Origin: Oscillospiraceae bacterium
GTDB lineage: Bacteria > Bacillota > Clostridia > Oscillospirales > Oscillospiraceae
Reading direction: 5' to 3'
Assembly: GCA_902781745.1 (NCBI GenBank)
Contig: CACZKM010000011.1
Location: forward strand, 1-64,000
DNA: 64,000 nt
Shown piece after piece: positions 15,769 to 24,383 of this stretch. The notes under the pieces are model-generated. The model was not told the DNA's origin. It ran no database searches and saw nothing but the letters and a program-made list of their open reading frames with translations. A program made the position numbers and the translations under genes. Position 1 is the stretch's first letter; each line of letters opens with the position of its first letter.

Positions 15769-18168
15769 ATGTTACTGTCAAGAAGATGGCTCAATGAATT
15801 TGTCCCCGTGGACGCCGCCGACAAGGAGTTTGCCGAGGACATGACCCTCTCCGGCTCCAAGGTGGAGGTCACCGAGGTGGAAGGCGAAGAGATTTCCAAT
15901 GTGGTGGTGGGCAAGGTCCTGGAGATCGTCCGCCACGAGAACTCTGACCATATGTGGATCTGCCAGGTGGACGTGGGCGAGGGCGAGCCCGTCCAGATCG
16001 TCACCGGCGCCCAGAACGTCTCCCAGGGGGACCTGGTCCCCGTGGCCAAGCACAACTCCACCCTCCCCGGCGGGGTCCACATCAAGAAGGGCAAGCTCCG
16101 GGGCGTGGAATCCAACGGGATGCTGTGCTCCTACAAGGAGCTGGGCATGACCGACAACGACTGGCCCTCCAGCGTGGTGGACGGCATCTTTATCCTGGAG
16201 TCCGACCCCGACCTGAAGGCCAGGGGCCTCAAGCCCGGAGACGATATCCGGGAGGTCCTGGGCTTCAACGACCACGTGGTGGAGTTTGAGATCACCCCCA
16301 ACCGGCCGGACTGCCTGTCCGTCATCGGCCTGGCCCGGGAGGCGGCCGTCACCTTCGGCAAGCCCCTGGCCCTCCACGACCCCGTGGTGAAGGGCGGCGG
16401 CCCCGGCGTCCTGTCCGAGCTGCTGGACGTGGAGACCCCCGCCACGGACCTGTGCCCCCGGTACACCGCCCGGATGGTGCGGAACGTAAAGATCGGCCCC
16501 TCTCCCCTGTGGATGCGGGAGCGGCTGCGGGCCTCCGGGGTCCGGCCCATCAACAACATCGTGGACATTACCAACTACGTCATGCTGGAATACGGCCAGC
16601 CCATGCACGCCTTTGACTACCGCTATGTGAAGGGCGGCAAGATCATCGTCCGCCGGGCGGAGAACGGCGAGCAGCTCACCACCCTGGACGGCAACGTCCG
16701 GGACCTCACCGACTCCATGCTGGTCATCGCCGACGAGACCCGGGCCGTGGGCCTGGCGGGCATCATGGGCGGCGAGAACAGCGAGATCGTGGAGGACACC
16801 GTGGACGTGGTCTTCGAGTCCGCCAACTTCAACGGCACCTGCATCCGCCGGACCGCCCTGGCCCTGGGGATGCGGACCGAGGCCTCCGCCAAGTTCGAAA
16901 AGGGCCTGGATATCCTCAACACCCTCCCCGCCGTCAACCGGGCCTGCGAGCTGGTGGAGCTCCTGGGCGCCGGCGAAGTGGTGGACGGGGTCATCGACAT
17001 TCTGAACTTCGTGCCCCAGCCCACCAAGCTGGCCCTCCACGCCGACAAGATCAACGCCCTCCTGGGCACCGACGTGGCGCCTGAGGAGATGCGCCGCATC
17101 CTGAAATCCCTGGACTTCGGCGTGGACGGCGACGAGATCACCGTGCCCTCCTGGCGTGGGGACGTGGCCCACTACTCCGACCTGGCGGAAGAGGTGGCCC
17201 GGTTCACCGGCTACAACAACATCCCCACCACCCCCATGCGGGGCGTCACCACCCAGGGGGGCTACAGCCCCGAGCAGGTGCTGGAGCGGAGCCTGGGAAC
17301 CGTCTGCCGGAGCCTGGGCTATGATGAGATCATCACCTACTCCTTCATCTCCCCCACTTACTACGACAAGATCCGCTGGCCCGAGGACGATCCCCGGCGG
17401 AAGTCCCTGAAGATCATGAACCCCCTGGGGGAGGACACCTCCATCATGCGGACCACCGTGCTGCCCTCCATGCTGGAGATCCTCACCCGGAACTACAACT
17501 ACCGGAACAAGACCGCCCGCCTGTATGAGCTGGGCCGGACCTACTTTGAGAAGGAGGACGGCATGGCCGACGAGCCCAAGGTCCTGTCCCTGGGTCTGTA
17601 CGGCCCCGACGAGAGCTTCTTCACCCTCAAGGGCGCGGTAGAGGCCCTGCTGGGCAGCATCCGGGCCGAGCAGATCACCTTCCGGGCTGAGCGCAACAAC
17701 CCCTCCTACCACCCCGGCCGGTGCGCCAAGGTGTACGCCGGGGAGGCGGAGATCGGCGTCCTGGGTCAGATCCACCCCCTGGTGGCCGCCAACTACGACG
17801 TGGACACCGAGCTCTACTGCGCCGAGCTGTCCTTCGACGCCCTCATCGCCGCCAAGGGCTCCGACCCCGAGTATGTTCCCCTGCCCAAGTTCCCCGCCGT
17901 CACCCGGGATATCGCCGTGCTGGTGGACACCGCCGTCACCGTGGGCGACCTGGAGGGCTGTATCCAGTCCGCCGCCAAGGGCCTGCTGAAGGAGGTCGCC
18001 CTCTTCGACATCTACAACGGGGCCAACCTCCCCGCCGGGAAGAAGTCCGTGGCCTTCAATCTGGTGCTGCGGTCCGACGAGCGGAGCCTCACCGCCCAGG
18101 AGGCCGACGACGAGGTGAAGGTCATTCTGGACGCTCTGGAGAAGGGCTTCGGCGCCACCCTGCGGTGA
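15769..18168 (+). CDS. pheT: Phenylalanyl-tRNA synthetase beta subunit
   Basis: The 799-aa subunit binds tRNA-Phe and carries editing. In order: an N-terminal tRNA-binding (EMAP-like) domain about 40-150 (KHNSTLPGGVHIKKGKLRG), the B3/B4 editing domain about 210-385 (RYTARMVRNVKIGPSPLWM), B5 about 405-475 (GRTYF lies later, near 590, in the core-like region), and the C-terminal anticodon-binding FDX-ACB fold about 705-799 (PLPKFPAVTRDIAVLVD). The length is typical. Ribosome site GAAAGGAGAG; the gene is co-transcribed with pheS. Confidence 0.98.
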   Translation: MLLSRRWLNEFVPVDAADKEFAEDMTLSGSKVEVTEVEGEEISNVVVGKVLEIVRHENSDHMWICQVDVGEGEPVQIVTGAQNVSQGDLVPVAKHNSTLPGGVHIKKGKLRGVESNGMLCSYKELGMTDNDWPSSVVDGIFILESDPDLKARGLKPGDDIREVLGFNDHVVEFEITPNRPDCLSVIGLAREAAVTFGKPLALHDPVVKGGGPGVLSELLDVETPATDLCPRYTARMVRNVKIGPSPLWMRERLRASGVRPINNIVDITNYVMLEYGQPMHAFDYRYVKGGKIIVRRAENGEQLTTLDGNVRDLTDSMLVIADETRAVGLAGIMGGENSEIVEDTVDVVFESANFNGTCIRRTALALGMRTEASAKFEKGLDILNTLPAVNRACELVELLGAGEVVDGVIDILNFVPQPTKLALHADKINALLGTDVAPEEMRRILKSLDFGVDGDEITVPSWRGDVAHYSDLAEEVARFTGYNNIPTTPMRGVTTQGGYSPEQVLERSLGTVCRSLGYDEIITYSFISPTYYDKIRWPEDDPRRKSLKIMNPLGEDTSIMRTTVLPSMLEILTRNYNYRNKTARLYELGRTYFEKEDGMADEPKVLSLGLYGPDESFFTLKGAVEALLGSIRAEQITFRAERNNPSYHPGRCAKVYAGEAEIGVLGQIHPLVAANYDVDTELYCAELSFDALIAAKGSDPEYVPLPKFPAVTRDIAVLVDTAVTVGDLEGCIQSAAKGLLKEVALFDIYNGANLPAGKKSVAFNLVLRSDERSLTAQEADDEVKVILDALEKGFGATLR

Positions 18169-18217
18169 TCCGCCGCCGGCAGAGGGGGGATTCTTTCCGG
18201 ATTCGACGTTTTCCCCC

Positions 18218-18246
18218 TTTACTTTTCCCGTTCGGCGTTGTATGAT
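18218..18246 (+). promoter_or_regulatory. Promoter of ireB
   Basis: TTTACT (18218-18223) and TATGAT (18241-18246), 17-bp spacer, 44 bp upstream of the ireB start. Confidence 0.55.
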
Positions 18247-18290
18247 AGGCTGGAAGGAAAAGAAGAGCAGTTCAGGAAAGGAGGAGACCC

Positions 18291-18539
18291 ATGAATTCTG
18301 ATTTTACCCGGAAGTTCCAAGTCGTCCAGGACCGCAGCAGCGAGATGAAAGCCATCTTGACCACGGTGTACGACGCCTTGAAGGAGAAAGGCTATAATCC
18401 CATCAATCAAATCGTGGGTTATATCCTCTCAGAAGACCCCACCTATATCACCAACTACAACGGCGCCCGGACCCTGATCCGGAAGCTGGACCGGGACGAG
18501 CTGCTTCAGGAGCTTGTCCGGCAGTATTTGGCTGACTAA
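18291..18539 (+). CDS. IreB-family regulatory phosphoprotein (UPF0297)
   Basis: An 82-aa protein of the UPF0297/IreB family. In Enterococcus IreB is phosphorylated by the PASTA kinase IreK and modulates cephalosporin tolerance. The conserved segments are all present: [20 protein letters not shown] and [20 protein letters not shown], ending [26 protein letters not shown] precedes the ATG. In many Firmicutes it sits with ruvX and a small DUF1292 gene; here it stands alone with its own promoter and converges on tyrS. Confidence 0.93.
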   Translation: MNSDFTRKFQVVQDRSSEMKAILTTVYDALKEKGYNPINQIVGYILSEDPTYITNYNGARTLIRKLDRDELLQELVRQYLAD

Positions 18540-18550
18540 CAAGAAAACCG

Positions 18551-18586
18551 AAAAATCCCGCCTGCCTCATGGCAGGCGGGATTTTT
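18551..18586. terminator. Bidirectional terminator between ireB and tyrS
   Basis: A perfect palindrome AAAAATCCCGCCTGCC-TCAT-GGCAGGCGGGATTTTT works for both convergent genes. Confidence 0.92.
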
Positions 18587-18606
18587 GTATGCTGCTTTTG
18601 AATCTA

Positions 18607-19836
18607 TCAGCCTTCCAGGAAAGCACGGTGGAAGACCTTCTTGCCCTTCTTGACCACGACGCCTTCTCCGGCGAGCTGGTCGGCGGAGACGGCAAAGCCG
18701 ATGTCCTTGACCTTTTCCCCGGCAACCTCCACGCCGCCCTGCTGGACCAGACGGCGGGCCTCCCCCTTGGAGGGCACCAGGCCGCACTTGAGCATCAGCT
18801 CCAGGATGCCGATGGAGCCGTCGGTGAGGTCCGCGGCAGAAAGGCCGGTGGCGGGCATATTGGCGGTATCGCCGCCCTTGGAGAACAGACCCCGAGCGGT
18901 CTCCTGGGCCTTTTTTGCCTCCTCTTCGCCGTGGACCAGGCTGGTGAGCTCATAGGCCAGGATCTCCTTGGCGGTGTTGAGCTGGGCGCCCTCCCAGGCG
19001 TCCATTTTGTCGATCTCCTCCAGGGGCAGGAAGGTGAGCATCCGGATGCACTTGAGCACGTCGTCGTCGCCCACGTTCCGCCAGTACTGGTAGAAGTCGT
19101 AGGGGGTTGTCTTCTCGGGGTCCAGCCACACCGCCCCGGAGGCGGTCTTGCCCATCTTCTTGCCCTCGGAGTTCATCAGCAGGGTGATGGTCATGGCGTA
19201 GGCGTCCTTGCCCAGCTTTTTGCGGATGAGCTCGGTGCCGCCCAGCATATTGGACCACTGGTCGTCGCCGCCGAACTGCATGTTGCAGCCGTACTCCTGG
19301 AAGAGATGATAGAAGTCGTAGGACTGCATGATCATGTAGTTGAATTCCAGGAAGGACAGGCCCTTCTCCATCCGCTGCTTGTAGCACTCGGCACGGAGCA
19401 TGTTGTTCACAGAGAAGCAGGCCCCTACGTCCCGGAGCAGGTCCACATAGTTGAGCTTGAGCAGCCAGTCGGCGTTGTTGACCATGATGGCCTTGCCCTC
19501 GCCGAAGTCGATGAACCGCTCCATCTGCTTTTTGAAGCAGTCGCAGTTGTGCTGGATGGTCTCCGGGGTCATCATGGACCGCATATCCGTCCGGCCGGAG
19601 GGGTCGCCGATGTAGCCGGTGCCGCCGCCCACCAGGACCACCGGGCGGTTGCCCGCCATCTGGAGGCGCTTCATCAGGCACAGGGCCATGAAGTGGCCCA
19701 CATGGAGGCTGTCGGCGGTGGGGTCAAAGCCGATGTAGAAGGTTGCCTTGCCGTTGTTCACCAGGTCCCGGATCTCCTCCTCGTCGGTGACCTGGGCGAT
19801 GAGGCCCCGGGCCTGCAGTTCTTCATAGATTCCCAT
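18607..19836 (-). CDS. tyrS: Tyrosyl-tRNA synthetase
   Basis: Class I synthetase that charges tRNA-Tyr. The 409-aa product carries the HIGH-like motif as HVGH (DSLHVGHFMALCLM), YIGFDPTADSL before it, the KMSKS-like loop as KMGKT (GKKMGKTASGAV), and a C-terminal S4 RNA-binding domain (about 340-409, VPSKGEARRLVQQGGVEV). The frame extends 13 codons upstream into the T-box terminator region; I start at the ATG at 19836, which follows AAAGGAG. The gene is controlled by a T-box with a UAC specifier. Confidence 0.97.
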   Translation of the reverse strand: MGIYEELQARGLIAQVTDEEEIRDLVNNGKATFYIGFDPTADSLHVGHFMALCLMKRLQMAGNRPVVLVGGGTGYIGDPSGRTDMRSMMTPETIQHNCDCFKKQMERFIDFGEGKAIMVNNADWLLKLNYVDLLRDVGACFSVNNMLRAECYKQRMEKGLSFLEFNYMIMQSYDFYHLFQEYGCNMQFGGDDQWSNMLGGTELIRKKLGKDAYAMTITLLMNSEGKKMGKTASGAVWLDPEKTTPYDFYQYWRNVGDDDVLKCIRMLTFLPLEEIDKMDAWEGAQLNTAKEILAYELTSLVHGEEEAKKAQETARGLFSKGGDTANMPATGLSAADLTDGSIGILELMLKCGLVPSKGEARRLVQQGGVEVAGEKVKDIGFAVSADQLAGEGVVVKKGKKVFHRAFLEG

Positions 19837-19873
19837 GGTTGCATTTCTCCTTTTCCTTGTGTTCGCAGAGAAC

Positions 19874-20163
19874 AAAAAACGCCCTCTGCCGGGAATGACA
19901 GAGGACGATAAAAGCTATCGTGGTACCACCTCAGTTTACCCGCCCCTCACGGAACGGGCCTCAGAGTGTTGCGGCCAAAGGTCCAACACCCGGCGCGATA
20001 ACGGGCGCACCCGACTTACCCTACTGATCCCGTGGACGTTCAGGCAGTTGCTCCGGGAGGTATCTTCACGCCGCGCCGCTCTCCCCCTTCCACCGGCCGG
20101 GGGCTCTCTGGACAGCCGCGCGCGGGCTACTTCTTCCCTTCATTGCAGTAAGACGATATAACG
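19874..20163 (-). promoter_or_regulatory. T-box riboswitch, specifier UAC (Tyr)
   Basis: On the minus strand the T-box sequence GAGGTGGTACCACG is at 19919-19932. Stem I begins near GAAGGGA (about 20133-20139), has AGAGAGCCCCCGGCCGGTGG as its distal part, and closes at TCCC next to TAC (20060-20062), a Tyr codon in the specifier loop. The terminator is CCTCTG...CAGAGG (19883-19904) followed by six T. Confidence 0.92.
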
Positions 20164-20169
20164 GGGGTG

Positions 20170-20198
20170 ATTATAGCACCCCCGTCAAAGTTTGTCAA
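20170..20198 (-). promoter_or_regulatory. Promoter of the tyrS T-box transcript
   Basis: Perfect TTGACA (20193-20198) and TATAAT (20170-20175) on the minus strand with a 17-bp spacer, two bases beyond the stop of the upstream small membrane gene. Confidence 0.9.
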
Positions 20199-20200
20199 AC

Positions 20201-20446
20201 TTAATTTTTGGTTCTTCGGAACAGGGCGACGACCTCTCCCAACAGAGCTCCCGCGGCAGCGCAGCCCATTACGAGTGCCAGCATAAACGCCGCTTCGCTG
20301 CCATTGCTGCTGCGCAAGGCAAGGGCCCGCAGAACAACAGCGGCAAGAACAGCGATCACCGTAACCAGATAAGGACGTTTCGTATCCTGGCCGGCCAGAC
20401 GGGCCAGAAGGCCGAGAGCCGCCGCAATCAAACAGATCAACAACAC
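20201..20446 (-). CDS. Small membrane protein, function unknown
   Basis: The 81-aa product has three likely membrane helices (about residues 1-15, 26-44 and 53-73) and a basic C-terminus (FRRTKN). The GTG start at 20446 has AAGGAGATGATTC upstream; an overlapping ATG frame (from 20456) reads low-complexity sequence and is less likely. It lies 63 bp after recN at the end of the long operon and ends two bases before the tyrS promoter. No family is recognised. Confidence 0.6.
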   Translation of the reverse strand: MLLICLIAAALGLLARLAGQDTKRPYLVTVIAVLAAVVLRALALRSSNGSEAAFMLALVMGCAAAGALLGEVVALFRRTKN

Positions 20447-20509
20447 AACGAATCATCTCCTTGTTGGCATATATTGCCAAGGCCATCGTTCCGGTTGCGC
20501 TTCCTTCCG

Positions 20510-22207
20510 TCAATCGGTTTCCTTCTCCTTAAACGCCTCCGCCTCCCGCAGCAGTTCCTCCGCGCCCTCCAGAATGGCCGGGGACACATGGACGCCGCCG
20601 GTGAGGCGGGCCAGCTCCTGCTTGCGGCCCTCCCGGTCCAGGTCGGCAACGCCGGTATAGGTCCGGCCGTCCCGCTCGGCCTTGGAGACCGAGAAGTGAT
20701 GGTCGGACATGGCGGCGATCTGGGCCAGGTGGGTGACGCACAGCACCTGGCACCGGCGGGAGAGACGGCTCATCTTCTCCGCCACCTTCCCCGCCGCCCG
20801 GCCGCTGACCCCGGTGTCCACCTCGTCGAAGATCAGGGTCTTGATGCTGTCGTTCTCCGCCAGGACGTTTTTCAGGGCCAGCATGATGCGGCTGAGCTCG
20901 CCGCCGGAGGCCACCTTGGCGATGGGCTTGAGGTTCTCCCCCACGTTGGCGGACATGAGGAACCGGACCTCGTCCATCCCCGTCTCGTCCAGGCCCAGGG
21001 CGTTGGTCTTGGGGGCAAATTCCGTCTCAAAGCGGACCTTCGGCATATCCAGCTCCCGCAGCTCACCCTCGATCCGAGCCTTCAGGGCCTCCGCCGCCGC
21101 CTTCCGTTTTTCCGACAGGCCGACGGCCAGCTCCTTCACCTGAGAAAAGATCTTCTTCCGTTGCTTTTTCAGCTTCTGGATGGTGTCGTCGGCCAGCTCG
21201 ATGCGCTCCAGCTCCTCCCGGCTCTTGTCCAGGTAGGCCAGCATCTCCTCCACGGTGCCGCCGTACTTCTTTTTCAGGCGGTAGAGCTGGTCGGACCGGC
21301 TCTCCACCTGGTCCAGCTCCTGGGGGGAAAAGTCGTAGGCCCCCCGCATATCCCGTAGCTGGACGGACAGGTCCTCCAGGCCGAACCGCAGCTCGGCCAG
21401 CCGGCGGTGGAGCTGGTCGAACTCCTCCGCCACCTCCGCCACCTGGCCCAGGGCGTTTTCCGCCTCCGCCAGGAGCTCCCCCGCCCCGGCCTGGCTGTCG
21501 CTGCCGGACAGGGCGTCGTGGGCGGCGCGGATGGCGGCGGTGAGCCGGTCGGCGCTGCGGAGGATGGTCCGGCGCTCCTCCAGCTCCTCCTCCTCGCCGG
21601 GGCGGAGCTGGGCCCGCTCCAACTCCCCGATCTGGAATTGGAGGGAGTCGATCCGGCGGGCCTTTTCCGCCTCATCCATTTGGAGGGCGCTGATCTGCTT
21701 TTGGAGGGCCGCCAGGCCGTCGTAGGCCCCTCGATAGGCCGCCAGGTCCGGGGCCAGGCCGCCGAAGCTGTCCAGGTAGCCCAGGTGGCAGGTCTCGTCC
21801 AGGAGCTGCTGGCCATCGTGCTGGCCGTGGATGTCGATGAGCTGACTGCCCAGGGCCTTCAGTTGGACCACGGTGCAGGGGACCCCCGCCACCCGGCAGA
21901 GGTTCCGGCCGTCGGCCTGGATCCTCCGGGAGATGAGGAGCTCCCCGTTTTCATCCGGCCCCACGCCGTTTTCCTCAAACCAGGGCAGGTCGGGCAGGTC
22001 CCGGAACAGGGCGGTGACCTGGGCGGCCTTCTCCCCGGTGCGGATGAGGTCCCGGCTGGTGCGCTCCCCCAGGACGGCGCTGATGGCGTCGATGATGATG
22101 GATTTGCCCGCGCCGGTCTCGCCGGTGAGGACGTTGAAGCCCGGCCCGAAGGTCAGGTCCGCCCGGTCGATGAGGGCGATGTTTTCGATGTGCAGCAGGG
22201 ACAGCAT
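20510..22207 (-). CDS. recN: DNA repair protein RecN
   Basis: An SMC-like ATPase of double-strand-break repair. The 565-aa product has the Walker A site GETGAGKSIIIDAI near residue 32, long central coiled coils (about 150-350, rich in Leu/Glu/Arg), and the C-terminal ABC head with LSRIMLALKNVLAE and the Walker B FDEVDTGVSGRAA. It follows argR after 39 bp; the argR-recN order is common in Firmicutes. Confidence 0.97.
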   Translation of the reverse strand: MLSLLHIENIALIDRADLTFGPGFNVLTGETGAGKSIIIDAISAVLGERTSRDLIRTGEKAAQVTALFRDLPDLPWFEENGVGPDENGELLISRRIQADGRNLCRVAGVPCTVVQLKALGSQLIDIHGQHDGQQLLDETCHLGYLDSFGGLAPDLAAYRGAYDGLAALQKQISALQMDEAEKARRIDSLQFQIGELERAQLRPGEEEELEERRTILRSADRLTAAIRAAHDALSGSDSQAGAGELLAEAENALGQVAEVAEEFDQLHRRLAELRFGLEDLSVQLRDMRGAYDFSPQELDQVESRSDQLYRLKKKYGGTVEEMLAYLDKSREELERIELADDTIQKLKKQRKKIFSQVKELAVGLSEKRKAAAEALKARIEGELRELDMPKVRFETEFAPKTNALGLDETGMDEVRFLMSANVGENLKPIAKVASGGELSRIMLALKNVLAENDSIKTLIFDEVDTGVSGRAAGKVAEKMSRLSRRCQVLCVTHLAQIAAMSDHHFSVSKAERDGRTYTGVADLDREGRKQELARLTGGVHVSPAILEGAEELLREAEAFKEKETD

Positions 22208-22246
22208 GGTCGTCGCCCTCCTCTCTGTGTCCTTCCCCCGGGAAGG

Positions 22247-22702
22247 TTATTTCTCCAGCATTTTTGTGATCTCGGCGCACAGGTCCTCGGCGTCCTTGTT
22301 GGTGCGCATGATGAGGATGGAGGTGTCGTCCCCCGCCAGGCTCCCCACCATGTTGGGCAGGTGCATCCCGTCCATGGCCGAGCAGGCCGCCGAGGCCAGG
22401 CCGGGCATGGTCTTGAGGACCACGATGTTCTGGGCGTGGTCGAAGGAGGTCACACTCTCCCGGAAGATATTGTTCAGGCGGCCGGCCACGTTCAGGGAGG
22501 TGTTCTTCTGGCTGACCGCGTACTTATAGCTGCTGCTGCCGGTGAGCTCCTTGACCAGATGGAGCTCCTTGATGTCCCGGGAGATGGTGGCCTGGGTGGA
22601 CTTCATCCCCTTTTCCCGGAGCTTTTCCAGAAGCTGGTCCTGGGTCTCAATATCGTATTCCCGAATGATGGCCAGGATCTCCGCCTGCCGTCTGGCTTTC
22701 AT
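22247..22702 (-). CDS. argR: Arginine repressor ArgR/AhrC
   Basis: A hexameric, arginine-sensing transcription factor. The 151-aa product has the N-terminal winged helix (residues 1-70, KSTQATISRDIKELHLVK as recognition region) and the C-terminal oligomerisation and arginine-binding domain (about 80-151, PNMVGSLAGDDTSILIMR). It overlaps the nadK stop by 4 bp (ATGA), so the two are translationally coupled. No arginine genes occur in the window; only proC is near that pathway. Confidence 0.96.
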   Translation of the reverse strand: MKARRQAEILAIIREYDIETQDQLLEKLREKGMKSTQATISRDIKELHLVKELTGSSSYKYAVSQKNTSLNVAGRLNNIFRESVTSFDHAQNIVVLKTMPGLASAACSAMDGMHLPNMVGSLAGDDTSILIMRTNKDAEDLCAEITKMLEK

Positions 22703-23574
22703 GTGCGGCTCCTCCTTTCCAGCTTGTGGCTGATGATCTCGTAGAAGCTCTTTCCCGACAGCTTCACCAGACTCAGGGACCGCCGGGACCGGCCGATCTC
22801 CACCGTGTCCCCGGAAATGAGCTTGAAGGCCTTGCCGCCGTCCACGGACAGGTAGGCCGTCTTTCGGCTGCTCTTGGGGACAGTGATCTCGATGCGGCGG
22901 TTCTTGTCCAGGACCATGGCCTTGGCCTGGAGGGTGTGGGCGCTGATGGGCGTCATGATGATGTTCTCCGCTGTGGGCTCCACGATGGGGCCGCCGGCGG
23001 ACAAGGAGTAGGCGGTGGAGCCGGTGGGAGTGGCCATGATGACCCCGTCGCCATAGATGTTGGAGATGAGGATCTTGTCCCCGTAGACCTGGAGGTCGAT
23101 GATCCGGGCCACGGCCCCCTTGGTGACCACGGCGTCATTGAGGGCAGCGCTGCGGAAGAGGGTCCTGCCGTCCCGGACCACACGAACGTCCAGGAGCATC
23201 CGGTTCTCCAGGTTATACTCCCCGGTGATCAGGCGGCCCAGCTTGTCCAGCTCCTCCTGCTCCAGCTCCGCCATAAAGCCCACGCTGCCCAGGTTCACGC
23301 CCACGATGGGCACCCCGAAGCTGCTGGCGTCCTTGGCGGCGTGGAGGATGGTGCCGTCCCCGCCGAAGCAGACCAGAAAGTCCGCCCCGGGCAGCTCATG
23401 GCGCAGGTCCTTGATCCTGACGCTGCGGTCGATCTCCCCCAGGGTGGTCTTGTCCACCGGGAAGGGGAAGCAGTAGGTCACCTCCGCGCCGGCAGCGGAC
23501 AGGAGCTTTCCGGCGTTCTGCGCGGCCTTCAGGCCCTTGTCCCGGAAGGGGTTGGGACACAGGATGATCTTCAT
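22699..23574 (-). CDS. nadK: NAD kinase
   Basis: Makes NADP from NAD and ATP. The 291-aa product starts MKIILCPNPFRDKG at the ATG at 23574, which overlaps the tlyA stop as ATGA; the longer upstream frame only reads tlyA out of phase. The GGDGT motif (CFGGDGTILHAAKD) lies near residue 72, LNDAVVTKG and the NAD-site MATPTGSTAYSLSAGGP follow. The tail EIISHKLERRSRT is basic. Part of the long isoprenoid / repair operon. Confidence 0.96.
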   Translation of the reverse strand: MKIILCPNPFRDKGLKAAQNAGKLLSAAGAEVTYCFPFPVDKTTLGEIDRSVRIKDLRHELPGADFLVCFGGDGTILHAAKDASSFGVPIVGVNLGSVGFMAELEQEELDKLGRLITGEYNLENRMLLDVRVVRDGRTLFRSAALNDAVVTKGAVARIIDLQVYGDKILISNIYGDGVIMATPTGSTAYSLSAGGPIVEPTAENIIMTPISAHTLQAKAMVLDKNRRIEITVPKSSRKTAYLSVDGGKAFKLISGDTVEIGRSRRSLSLVKLSGKSFYEIISHKLERRSRT

Positions 23575-24383
23575 GGCTCGGTTCCCTCCAATCTCGCGTG
23601 GGAGGCCTCCACCAGGGCGGCCAGGTCCCCGTCGTAAGGGGGCTGCTCCCGCACCGTCAGGTGGCCCAGGTATTCGATGTTGCCCTCCGGGCCCCGGATG
23701 GGGGAGAAGGTCAGGTCTTTCACATAAAAGCCGCATTCGTCGGCGTGGCGGAGGAACTGCTCCAGGACCTCCCGGTGGACTGCCCGGTCCCGGACCACGC
23801 CTTTCTTCCCCACCTTCTCCTTCCCCGCCTCGAACTGGGGCTTGATGAGGCAGACCAGCTCTCCCTCCGGCTTCATGAGCGTTCGGAGGGCGGGGAGGAT
23901 CAGCCGCAGGGAGATGAAGGACACGTCCACGCTGCCGAAGTCCAGGGGCTCGGGGATGTCCTCCCCGGTCAGATAGCGGACGTTGGTGCGCTCCATGCAC
24001 ACCACCCGGGGATCGCTGCGCAGGCTCCAGGCCAGTTGGCCATAGCCCACATCCACGGCGTAGACCTTGGCCGCGCCGTTCTGGAGCATACAGTCGGTAA
24101 AGCCCCCGGTGGAGGTCCCTGCGTCGATGGCCACGGCTCCGGTGAGGTCAGGCAGGTCGAAGGTCTCCATGGCCTTCTCCAGCTTCAGCCCCCCCCGGCT
24201 GACGTATTTCAGTCCGCCCCGGACCTCCAGCTCCGCGTCCTCGGGGACGGAAGCGCCGGCCTTGTCCATCCGCTTTCCCTGCCAGAAGACCTGGCCGGCC
24301 ATGATGATGGCCTGGGCCTTCTGGCGGCTCTCCGCCAGACCCCGCTCAGTGAGCAGGACGTCCAGCCGTTTCTTCGCTGCCAC
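23571..24383 (-). CDS. tlyA: TlyA-family rRNA 2'-O-methyltransferase
   Basis: TlyA methylates 2'-O-cytidine in 16S and, in some species, 23S rRNA; older annotations call it hemolysin A. The 270-aa product has an N-terminal S4 domain (residues 5-65, RLDVLLTERGLAESRQKAQA) and an FtsJ-like Rossmann domain with the SAM motif AIDAGTSTGGFTDCML and PLDFGSVDVSFISLRL. GTG at 24383 lies behind GGAGGTGA and overlaps the dxs 3' end by 38 bp. Both rRNA sites cannot be predicted from sequence alone. Confidence 0.93.
   Translation of the reverse strand: MAAKKRLDVLLTERGLAESRQKAQAIIMAGQVFWQGKRMDKAGASVPEDAELEVRGGLKYVSRGGLKLEKAMETFDLPDLTGAVAIDAGTSTGGFTDCMLQNGAAKVYAVDVGYGQLAWSLRSDPRVVCMERTNVRYLTGEDIPEPLDFGSVDVSFISLRLILPALRTLMKPEGELVCLIKPQFEAGKEKVGKKGVVRDRAVHREVLEQFLRHADECGFYVKDLTFSPIRGPEGNIEYLGHLTVREQPPYDGDLAALVEASHARLEGTEP

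Noticed and set aside
15778..17775. 665-codon frame opposite pheT
   Set aside because: Antisense of a conserved synthetase; no independent signals.
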